DNA of 26,042 nucleotides from a virus. The translations under genes were made by a program, and so were the position numbers. Of this stretch, positions 5,278 to 11,426 are shown piece after piece. The notes under the pieces are model-generated. The model was given only the letters and a program-made list of their open reading frames with translations, did no database searches and was not told where the DNA came from. Where the stretch lies: IMG/VR virus record IMGVR_UViG_3300032083_000654, positions 1 through 26,042 of that record, one strand, 5' to 3'. Each line of letters begins with the position of its first letter. The stretch's first letter is position 1.

Positions 5278-6162
5278 ATGTTTGTCGAAGAAAACTCTAA
5301 ACCAAAAGAAAAATTAAGAGCTTGGTATTTATTTACTGAGGACTTTGTTGCAGGCACTCAGCATTTAACAAACGAAGAAATAGGAATTTATATTAGGTTA
5401 CTTTGTTATAACTGGAATAAAAGATGCAAAGGTATACCTTGCGATAATATGACATACTATAGGATAGCTAGTTGTATTACAGAAAGTGAAAAAGCAAGTT
5501 GTCATAAAATTTTAGAACAATTTTTTATACAAATTGGGGAACATTTTCAAAACGAAAGACAGTTAGAGGAATATTTATATATAACAAGACGAGTTACTGC
5601 ATCAAGGCAAAATGGTAAGTTAGGAGGTAGACCTAAAAAACCTAATACTAAACCTAAAGTAAAACCTAATAGTGAACCAACTATAGAACCTACAAAAAAC
5701 CCCCCTACCCCTACCCCTACCCCTACAATTAAACTTAATAAATTAAGTTATAATACTTATTTTCAAAAGTTTTGGGAAAGTATTCCTAATAAGATAAGTA
5801 AGGGGATAGCAGAAAAAAATTATTTAAAGTTAGAGCAAGAGTGGATTGGTCAACCAGAAAAACTAGCAGATATGTATAAAACATATTATAATTCTATTGA
5901 AGATAAACAATTTGCTAAGCAACCTGCATTTTGGTTATCCGCTAAAAAGTATTTAGACGAACAGCCGAAGAAACAAGATACAAGCATTGCTGACCCTTAT
6001 GTCATGCGGTTAAAAATGTTTAAAGAAGCTGTTGAAGCAAAAAAAGGGACTAGTTTTATTAAAGGTTATGCTCAAAGGTATCCTAGTGATGTTGAAAGAG
6101 CAATAAGCGAGGGACAATTTACGAAACAACAAGCAATAGAGTTTCTAGATTTTAGGGGGTAA
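5278..6162 (+). CDS. DUF1376-domain replication-initiation-like protein
   Basis: A 294-residue protein with an N-terminal DUF1376 (YdaU-like) domain at about residues 14-105: AWYLFTEDFVAGTQHLTNEE, then IYIRLLCYNWN and the ASRQNGKLGGRPKK end. DUF1376 proteins are commonly annotated as phage replication or primosomal proteins, in the place of lambda O. A low-complexity linker follows (about residues 120-150, KPNT/KPKV/KPNS/EPTI/EPTK then PTPTPTPT), then a C-terminal domain. ATG 5278 is chosen over the in-frame TTG 5266, since TTGGAG is the ribosome binding site. The linker DNA has 12-bp repeats and a C4TA repeat, listed separately, which may mark an origin. Confidence 0.7.
   Translation: MFVEENSKPKEKLRAWYLFTEDFVAGTQHLTNEEIGIYIRLLCYNWNKRCKGIPCDNMTYYRIASCITESEKASCHKILEQFFIQIGEHFQNERQLEEYLYITRRVTASRQNGKLGGRPKKPNTKPKVKPNSEPTIEPTKNPPTPTPTPTIKLNKLSYNTYFQKFWESIPNKISKGIAEKNYLKLEQEWIGQPEKLADMYKTYYNSIEDKQFAKQPAFWLSAKKYLDEQPKKQDTSIADPYVMRLKMFKEAVEAKKGTSFIKGYAQRYPSDVERAISEGQFTKQQAIEFLDFRG
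5639..5698 (+). repeat. 12-bp tandem repeats (AACCTA family) in the initiator gene
   Basis: Five successive 12-base units begin at 5639, 5651, 5663, 5675 and 5687, each starting AACC (AACCTA in four, AACCAA in one), with varied second halves. They encode four-residue units of the type [K/E]P-x-x. They run straight into the C4TA repeat at 5700. They can be read either as a protein linker repeat or as iteron-like DNA. Confidence 0.65.
5700..5727 (-). repeat. C4TA hexamer repeat; G-quadruplex motif on the minus strand
   Basis: C runs lie at 5700-5705, 5708-5711, 5714-5717 and 5720-5723, each separated by TA. The minus strand therefore has four runs of four or more G with 2-base loops, a strong G-quadruplex consensus similar to telomeric repeats. 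In frame it encodes alternating Pro and Thr. It stands out sharply from the AT-rich surroundings. Confidence 0.8.
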
Positions 6163-6164
6163 AT

Positions 6165-6359
6165 ATGAAAATAATGTCTATAAGTTATTACAAAGAGGAA
6201 GAGGAATCATATGTAGAATTGTTAGAATCATATGAAGATTTAGATGATGCGGAAAAAATGTGCTGTTTAAACGATGCTATATTTGATTTAACAGTATACA
6301 AAGAAGCATTGAAAATTGAAATGGAGGAGTTTAAAAATGACAACAATGAGCTTAATTAA
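6165..6359 (+). CDS. Small acidic protein, unknown function
   Basis: A 64-residue, strongly acidic protein (many E and D) with a predicted helix at each end. GGGGG at 6156-6160 lies at good distance before ATG 6165. Acidic phage proteins of this size can act as DNA mimics or inhibitors of host nucleases, but the composition is the only support. Its last 23 bases overlap the next gene. Confidence 0.65.
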   Translation: MKIMSISYYKEEEESYVELLESYEDLDDAEKMCCLNDAIFDLTVYKEALKIEMEEFKNDNNELN

Positions 6360-6552
6360 AGGAAATACAACTGTTTTCCAATGTATAGGCGATGCTTATT
6401 CTAAAAGAGATATACAAAGATTTTACTATGGTTATTTGCTTTGCATAAGGGCAAAAACTGATATGAAAGCCTTGCATAAATACTTGTTAAATCGTTATAA
6501 TTTTAGCAGAAACTTATGTTTTAGAATGTTAAAAAAAGCGAGGACTAAATGA
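6337..6552 (+). CDS. Small basic protein, unknown function
   Basis: A 71-residue basic, helical protein with aromatic and cysteine residues in the middle (FYYGYLLCIRAK). The start is ATG 6337: GGAGGAG at 6323-6329 gives an ideal ribosome binding site, whereas the in-frame TTG 6316 has none. The leader GGAGTTTAAAAATGA closely resembles those before the genes at 961 and 2863. It ends in an ATGA overlap with the next gene. Unrecognised. Confidence 0.65.
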   Translation: MTTMSLIKGNTTVFQCIGDAYSKRDIQRFYYGYLLCIRAKTDMKALHKYLLNRYNFSRNLCFRMLKKARTK

Positions 6553-6800
6553 AATTTAATAAAATAAGAAATACTTACACCGATTTAAAAGAACTGCATA
6601 AAGAACTAAAGGCAAAAAACACAGAAACTGAAGACGATAGATTTGAAGATGTTTCTGAAGAGCTTGCTGAATTAGATAGGTTAGGAAAAGTGCATTATTC
6701 TTGTTATTCTGATTATTACACGATGGCTAAAAACCGTAATGGAGACCATAGACCTATACCCTTGGGTCTAACATCAAAAAACCGCAATTATACTTATTAG
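6549..6800 (+). CDS. Small hypothetical protein
   Basis: An 83-residue protein with a charged, helical N-terminal half (residues about 1-50, rich in K, E and D) and a C-terminal half with aromatics, HYSCYSDYYTMAKNRNGD. I recognise no domain. ATG 6549 overlaps the preceding stop (ATGA), so it belongs to the same translational chain, and it is the last gene before the deazaguanine operon. Confidence 0.65.
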   Translation: MKFNKIRNTYTDLKELHKELKAKNTETEDDRFEDVSEELAELDRLGKVHYSCYSDYYTMAKNRNGDHRPIPLGLTSKNRNYTY

Positions 6801-6808
6801 GAAAAATA

Positions 6809-7354
6809 ATGAAAGCAATCATGATGGATATAGAGGAAATTATTCCCTATGCAAGAAATCCTCGTAATAACATTACAGCAGTTGACGCAGTAGTGTCGTC
6901 AATTAAAGAGTTTGGGTTTCAACAACCTATTGTCATTGATAAATCAAATGTAATAATTGTTGGTCATACAAGGCATTTAGCATCACGAAAGTTAGGTTTA
7001 AAAAAAGTGCCAGTTGTTGTAGCTGATAATCTTACAGACTCACAGGTTAAAGCATATCGTATAGCTGATAATAGAATAAACCAAAATGCTTCCTGGGATT
7101 ATGAATTATTAAAACTTGAATTTGATGACATAGATTTAAATGTTAATTTTACAGGATTTGATGAAGAAGAAATTAATAATATTATAGATGGATGGCAAAC
7201 TGATATAGACTTACCAACAACTGATGGTGAGAGCCTAGAAGGCTTAAAGCCAGTATTAAAGTTAGAATTTAATAATGATGATGACAAAGACCAAGCTATT
7301 AATTTTATTGAAGAAGCTTTAAATAAAACAAGTATTAGTTATGAAATTAAGTGA
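6809..7354 (+). CDS. ParB-like (ParB/Srx fold) protein heading the DNA-modification operon
   Basis: A 181-residue protein with an N-terminal ParB/sulfiredoxin-like domain: EIIPYARNPRNN at about residues 9-20, IKEFGFQQPIVID at 32-44, then the box VGHTRHLASRKLG at about 51-63 and the helix QVKAYRIADNRINQNASWD at 75-93. In phages and islands, stand-alone proteins of this type usually lie before or fused to DNA methyltransferases. Here the partner is instead the DpdA-like enzyme, whose gene overlaps by 14 bases. It may give target choice, DNA binding or a nucleotide-driven clamp function to base exchange; this is inference. A later in-frame start, ATG 6821, is possible. Confidence 0.8.
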   Translation: MKAIMMDIEEIIPYARNPRNNITAVDAVVSSIKEFGFQQPIVIDKSNVIIVGHTRHLASRKLGLKKVPVVVADNLTDSQVKAYRIADNRINQNASWDYELLKLEFDDIDLNVNFTGFDEEEINNIIDGWQTDIDLPTTDGESLEGLKPVLKLEFNNDDDKDQAINFIEEALNKTSISYEIK

Positions 7355-8192
7355 TAAAAATATAAATATTTTAGTTGCTTATCCCTATTATACAAAACAA
7401 CTACAAGAATATTTAATAGGTAAAAATGATATAAATATGTTGTTAGATAGTGGAGCATTTACAGCTTGGAAAGCTGGTAAAGTTATTGAGGTTGATGATT
7501 ATTGTAATTTTATAGAAAGCCTACCTACAAAACCTTGGCGATATTTTGCTTTAGATGTCGTTGGAAATCCTGAAAAAACAATGCAAAATTATAAAATAAT
7601 GTTAGATAGAGGATTTAAGCCTATACCTATTTTTACAAGAGGCGAAGATATAAGTGTTTTAGAGGATTATTATAAAACAAGTGATATAGTTGGTGTTGGT
7701 GGCTTAGTTGGTACAAAAAAAAATAAAGCGTTTGTAAACGCACTTATGAGACGAATAAAGGGACGTAAAGTACATTGGTTAGGTTTTACTAACATTAAAT
7801 ACATTAAATATTATAAGCCTTATATGTGCGACAGTTCTAGTTGGTTAACGGGCAGTCGTTATGCGTCATTTAATCTATATTGTGGTAATGGTAAATTTGA
7901 AAAAATAAACAAAAAACAATTTATAAATAAAACTGATTATATGAATGGTTCAGGATTAAACATCAAAAATGTAATTACAAAATATGGTTTTAATTATTTT
8001 GATTTACAAAAAACGGAAGGTTGGATTGGCGGTAATAGTACAATAAGAAACTTATGTGCTTCATCTTATATAAAATTATCAAACGATATAGAACTTAACT
8101 TAAAGACTAAATTTTTTTTAGCGGCATCAAATAAAAGTGATGTTAAAAAATTATATGATAACTACAAAAACCTAAGGAGTATGTATGGATAA
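7341..8192 (+). CDS. dpdA: DpdA-like DNA guanine transglycosylase (TGT paralogue)
   Basis: A 283-residue member of the tRNA-guanine transglycosylase-like superfamily, resembling the phage DpdA enzymes that replace guanine in DNA with a 7-deazaguanine base. LLDSGAFTAW supplies the general-acid aspartate at D36 (the DSGGFQ motif of TGT), and CDSSSWLTG supplies the likely nucleophile at D164; the DSxSW form is typical of DpdA rather than tRNA enzymes. Between them, DVVGNP and VGVGGLVGT fit barrel strands and the base-binding loop. The C-terminal zinc-binding CxCxxC of bacterial TGT is not seen. It overlaps ParB-like upstream and QueC downstream by 8 bases, so preQ0 is made and used by one operon. 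Confidence 0.85.
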   Translation: MKLSDKNINILVAYPYYTKQLQEYLIGKNDINMLLDSGAFTAWKAGKVIEVDDYCNFIESLPTKPWRYFALDVVGNPEKTMQNYKIMLDRGFKPIPIFTRGEDISVLEDYYKTSDIVGVGGLVGTKKNKAFVNALMRRIKGRKVHWLGFTNIKYIKYYKPYMCDSSSWLTGSRYASFNLYCGNGKFEKINKKQFINKTDYMNGSGLNIKNVITKYGFNYFDLQKTEGWIGGNSTIRNLCASSYIKLSNDIELNLKTKFFLAASNKSDVKKLYDNYKNLRSMYG

Positions 8193-8886
8193 TGCAGTAG
8201 TAATATTAAGCGGTGGTCAAGATTCAACAACTTGTTTACATTGGGCTAAAGCAAAATATAAAGAATTATATGCCTTAACTTTTAATTATGGACAAACACA
8301 TAGCTTAGAGTTGGAGAGTGCAAAAAAAATAGCAAAAATTAATAATATTGAGCATGAGATAATCGATGTTCCTAATATATTAAAATCAACCTCGCCTTTA
8401 ACTGATAAAACGCAAACATTAGAAACATATGATAATTATGATGAAATGGACGAAATTATAGGTGACAGGATTGAGCTTACTTTTGTTCCTATGAGAAATG
8501 CTTTTTTCTTAACATTAGGTGCTAATTATGCTTTGTCAAAAAATTGCAGGACTTTAGTTACAGGAGTATGTCAACAAGATAATGCAAATTACCCAGACTG
8601 TAGAAAAACCTTTATTAATGCACAAGAAAAAACAATAAATGAAGCTTTAGGTATAGATGATTTTAAAATTGAAACTCCTTTAATATTTAAAACAAAAGCT
8701 GAATCAATAAAATTGGCAATAAATCTGGATAGCTGTATGAATTCGATGGCTTACTCGCACACTTGTTATGCGGGTCAATTCCCTCCTTGCGGAAAGTGTC
8801 ATTCATGTGTTTTAAGAGCACAAGGTTTTAAAGAAGCAAATGTAATTGACCCATTAATTGAGAGGGCTAACAATGAAAGCAAATAG
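8185..8886 (+). CDS. queC: 7-cyano-7-deazaguanine (preQ0) synthase QueC
   Basis: A 233-residue QueC, which converts 7-carboxy-7-deazaguanine to preQ0 using ATP and ammonia. The PP-loop ATP-binding motif SGGQDSTT spans residues 9-16, FNYGQ.H is at about 30-35, FVPMRN at about 99-104, and four zinc-binding cysteines sit at C194, C202, C205 and C208. Length is normal for the family, and no fused amidotransferase domain is present, so preQ0 rather than its amide is the expected product. AAGGAG at 8174-8179 serves ATG 8185. Confidence 0.95.
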   Translation: MDNAVVILSGGQDSTTCLHWAKAKYKELYALTFNYGQTHSLELESAKKIAKINNIEHEIIDVPNILKSTSPLTDKTQTLETYDNYDEMDEIIGDRIELTFVPMRNAFFLTLGANYALSKNCRTLVTGVCQQDNANYPDCRKTFINAQEKTINEALGIDDFKIETPLIFKTKAESIKLAINLDSCMNSMAYSHTCYAGQFPPCGKCHSCVLRAQGFKEANVIDPLIERANNESK

Positions 8887-9481
8887 TAATGTGAGTGGTC
8901 TTTTAAATGAAAAAGACATATTTGAAATTAAACTGGATGTTGAATATGCGTGTAGAGATTTATTAGAGGCATTAAGAATAGATTATAAACACGACCACAA
9001 TACAAAAGATACACCTAAACGAATGGCTAAAATGTATGTGGATGAAGTTTTTAAAGGTCGGTATTATCCAAGACCCAAAATAACAACTTTTCCAAATTAC
9101 AAAAAATTAGATGAGTTATATTCGGTTGGTCCTATAACTATAAGGTCAATGTGTTCACATCATTTTGTGCCTATAATTGGAAAAGTGTGGGTTGGTGTAA
9201 TCCCAAATGATACTTTAATAGGTTTATCAAAATTTAATAGAATTGTTGATTGGGTAGGTTCAAGACCACAAATTCAGGAAGAGTGTGTTGTACAAATAGC
9301 TGATGAATTAGAGGATATTATAAAACCCAAAGCTATTGGAGTAATAATGAAAGCAAGTCATATGTGTATGTCTTTAAGAGGTGTTAAAGATAATGACTGT
9401 GATATGACTACATCAGTTATGAGAGGGCTGTTTATGGAAAACAATCATGCTAGACAAGAATTTTTAGATATAATGAAATGA
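8873..9481 (+). CDS. folE: GTP cyclohydrolase I FolE
   Basis: A 202-residue GTP cyclohydrolase I, the first enzyme of deazaguanine synthesis (GTP to dihydroneopterin triphosphate). Zinc ligands are visible as C94 and H97 in RSMCSHHFVPI and C165 in SHMCMSLRG. GLSKFNRIVDW and the DTPKRMAKMY helix are also typical. An upstream in-frame TTG at 8858 would overlap QueC more deeply; ATG 8873 follows a GAGAGGG ribosome binding site, so it is chosen. The gene overlaps queC by 14 bases and queD by 4. In this context it feeds DNA modification rather than folate. Confidence 0.95.
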   Translation: MKANSNVSGLLNEKDIFEIKLDVEYACRDLLEALRIDYKHDHNTKDTPKRMAKMYVDEVFKGRYYPRPKITTFPNYKKLDELYSVGPITIRSMCSHHFVPIIGKVWVGVIPNDTLIGLSKFNRIVDWVGSRPQIQEECVVQIADELEDIIKPKAIGVIMKASHMCMSLRGVKDNDCDMTTSVMRGLFMENNHARQEFLDIMK

Positions 9482-9924
9482 GATATTTTAGTACAAAAAC
9501 ATATGGTCATAATATTGGTTTAAGCTGTGCATTTAGACAGCCCAAGGCAGAGAGCCATTGCAAATATATTCATGGATATAGCCTAAGTTTTAAATTTATT
9601 TTTACTTGTAAAGATTTAGACGAAAATAATTGGGTTGTTGACTTCGGTTCGCTGAAACCATTAAAAATTTGGCTTGAACAAAATTTTGACCATAAATTAT
9701 TAATTGATAAAAATGACCCTATGTCACAACAATTTGAGCTATTAGAACATAGTGGTTTATGCCAATTGGTTTTAATGGATGGCGTTGGCTGTGAGGCTTT
9801 TGCTAAACACGCTTACAATTTTGCAAATAATTACATTAAGCAATTAACTGATGATAGATGTTGGGTTTACTCATGTGAAGTTAGTGAACATGGTGCTAAT
9901 AGTGCTATTATTAAGGAGGAATAA
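9478..9924 (+). CDS. queD: 6-carboxytetrahydropterin synthase-like QueD, variant metal site
   Basis: A 148-residue member of the QueD/PTPS family, expected to make 6-carboxy-5,6,7,8-tetrahydropterin from dihydroneopterin triphosphate. The catalytic cysteine (C28), VVDFGSLK (about 53-60), FDHKLL (H72) and C-terminal EVSEHGANS (E134, H138) fit the family. Two of three classical zinc histidines differ: the AAHR motif reads CAFR (F19) and HGH reads HGY (H32, Y34). I recall a distinct QueD subfamily with FRQ...SHC..HGY, so this may be a natural variant with another ligand such as H27. It starts by ATGA overlap with folE. Confidence 0.85.
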   Translation: MRYFSTKTYGHNIGLSCAFRQPKAESHCKYIHGYSLSFKFIFTCKDLDENNWVVDFGSLKPLKIWLEQNFDHKLLIDKNDPMSQQFELLEHSGLCQLVLMDGVGCEAFAKHAYNFANNYIKQLTDDRCWVYSCEVSEHGANSAIIKEE

Positions 9925-10377
9925 ATGATTATTACGCCAAATGATGTTGATAAATATGATATACTTACTTGGTCAATGTTTGATGATGTTGTGCAAAACA
10001 TTACAAAAGAATTTAAAGATAAAAAAATAGAGGCTTTGTTTGGACAGCCGAGAGGAGGATTACCATTGGCTGTTGCACTTAGTCATACATTAGAAATACC
10101 ATTGTTAGATAATTTAAAAATTATTAAAGATATGAAAAAGTTTGGTAAAAACGTTTTATGGGTTGACGATATTGTGGACACAAAAAAAACTTTTAATGAA
10201 AACAAAGAGAATTTCACACATTTTACAAGCTGGGTTTCCAGAGTTAATATTACTGGCTTATACCACACTTACATATCAAATAAATGGGTTATCTTTCCCT
10301 GGGAGACATTAAATAACGCCGAAGAAGATAAAATTAATTATATAAAGAAAAGAACTAGTGAGGGTTATATAGAATGA
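9925..10377 (+). CDS. PRPP-dependent phosphoribosyltransferase in the preQ0 operon
   Basis: A 150-residue type I phosphoribosyltransferase. The PRPP-binding loop reads VLWVDDIVDTKKTF (about residues 77-90), close to the consensus VDDxxxTGxT but with K in place of G. An upstream GQPRGGLPLAVALSH (about 40-54) matches the purine (xanthine-guanine/hypoxanthine) transferase group. The gene starts directly after the queD stop and has the strongest ribosome binding site of the operon (AAGGAGG, 5 bases before ATG). Possible roles are salvage of guanine released by DpdA, or addition of ribose phosphate to preQ0 as ToyH does in toyocamycin synthesis. The family is clear, the substrate is not. Confidence 0.8.
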   Translation: MIITPNDVDKYDILTWSMFDDVVQNITKEFKDKKIEALFGQPRGGLPLAVALSHTLEIPLLDNLKIIKDMKKFGKNVLWVDDIVDTKKTFNENKENFTHFTSWVSRVNITGLYHTYISNKWVIFPWETLNNAEEDKINYIKKRTSEGYIE

Positions 10378-11084
10378 ACATTCCTATAAATGAGTTTTTT
10401 ACAACTATACAAGGAGAAGCTAAATATACTGGCACACCATCTTTTTTTATTAGGTTACAAGGCTGTCCAGTTGGCTGTTCTTTTTGTGATACAAAATATA
10501 CCTGGGATTTACACAAAGAAGACCAAACAAAAGATTTACAGGAAATAATTGATAAAAAAAATTTAAATCATGGTGCCAATCAAGGTACAGCAAAACATAT
10601 TTTAATGGATGTTAACGACGTTTTAAAGCTATGTGTAAAAAATAGTGCAGACCATATAGTATTTACTGGTGGAGAGCCTTGTATGCACGATTTAACCGAG
10701 ATAACAAGGGATTTAAATTATTTTAGACCAAGTGGTTTAAAAAAAAGATTTACAACACAAATTGAAACAAGTGGAACATATGAGATACAATGCGACCCTA
10801 ATACATGGGTTACATTAAGTCCAAAAATTAATATGAGTGGTGGATTAGACGTTTTAGAATCAAGTTATACAAGGGCTAACGAAATAAAATATCCAGTAGG
10901 TAAACAAAAAGATATTGATAATTTATTAGAGATTTTAAACAATTTTATATTAAGCGATTATGTTAAAATATGGTTACAGCCATTAAGCATGAGTCCAAAA
11001 GCAACCCAACTATGTTATGATGCCTGCTTAAAATATAATTTTAACCTTAGTTTACAAACACATAAATATGCTAATATAAGATAA
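10374..11084 (+). CDS. queE: 7-carboxy-7-deazaguanine synthase QueE
   Basis: A 236-residue radical SAM enzyme that converts 6-carboxytetrahydropterin to 7-carboxy-7-deazaguanine. EFFTTIQGEA at the N-terminus and the cluster motif CPVGCSFCDTKYTW (C31, C35, C38, binding a 4Fe-4S cluster) identify it. TGGEPCMHD (about residues 99-107) is the SAM-binding GGE motif, and WLQPLS near the C-terminus fits the family. ATG 10374 overlaps the phosphoribosyltransferase stop (ATGA). It closes the seven-gene operon. Confidence 0.93.
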   Translation: MNIPINEFFTTIQGEAKYTGTPSFFIRLQGCPVGCSFCDTKYTWDLHKEDQTKDLQEIIDKKNLNHGANQGTAKHILMDVNDVLKLCVKNSADHIVFTGGEPCMHDLTEITRDLNYFRPSGLKKRFTTQIETSGTYEIQCDPNTWVTLSPKINMSGGLDVLESSYTRANEIKYPVGKQKDIDNLLEILNNFILSDYVKIWLQPLSMSPKATQLCYDACLKYNFNLSLQTHKYANIR

Positions 11085-11123
11085 AGGACAAAAAAACTTT
11101 TACTCAAAGGAAAAAAGAGGATA

Positions 11124-11426
11124 ATGGCACGACCAAAGAAGTATTTAATAGATACAAAGCAATTAACTACATTAGCAAAATTAGGGTGTACAAATAAAGA
11201 AATGGCTGACTTTTTTGGCTGTTCTGCAGATTTATTAGAAAAGAGTTATTCGGAATTTCTGACAAAAGGTAGGGCAGAACAAAAAATGCGATTAAGACAG
11301 CTTCAATGGAAAGCTTGTGAAAATGGTAATGTTAGTATGTTAATATTTTTAGGAAAGAATATGTTAGGTCAACAAGATAGAGTAGAAGAAACCCAACTTG
11401 AAGAGCCTTTGCCCTGGACTAGTTGA
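11124..11426 (+). CDS. terS: Terminase small subunit-like DNA-binding protein
   Basis: A 100-residue protein with a helix-turn-helix segment (LAKLGCTNKEMADFFGCSADLLEKS, about residues 17-41), followed by helices and a polar tail. The pattern 'gct-n-k-e-mA.ffg.s' and the later ISMLIFLGKNMLGQ-like motif (here VSMLIFLGKNMLGQQD) are typical of phage small terminases, which recognise the packaging site and recruit the large subunit. It sits directly before the large-subunit gene. A GAGG ribosome binding site precedes ATG 11124. The 39-base gap from queE may hold the packaging operon's start signals, though I see no strong promoter. Confidence 0.75.
   Translation: MARPKKYLIDTKQLTTLAKLGCTNKEMADFFGCSADLLEKSYSEFLTKGRAEQKMRLRQLQWKACENGNVSMLIFLGKNMLGQQDRVEETQLEEPLPWTS

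Noticed and set aside
8185-9481. FolE/QueC read as host-type metabolic genes for folate or queuosine in tRNA
   Set aside because: No QueF, QueA or tRNA-type TGT is present, and the transglycosylase here carries DpdA-type motifs, so DNA modification is a better fit.
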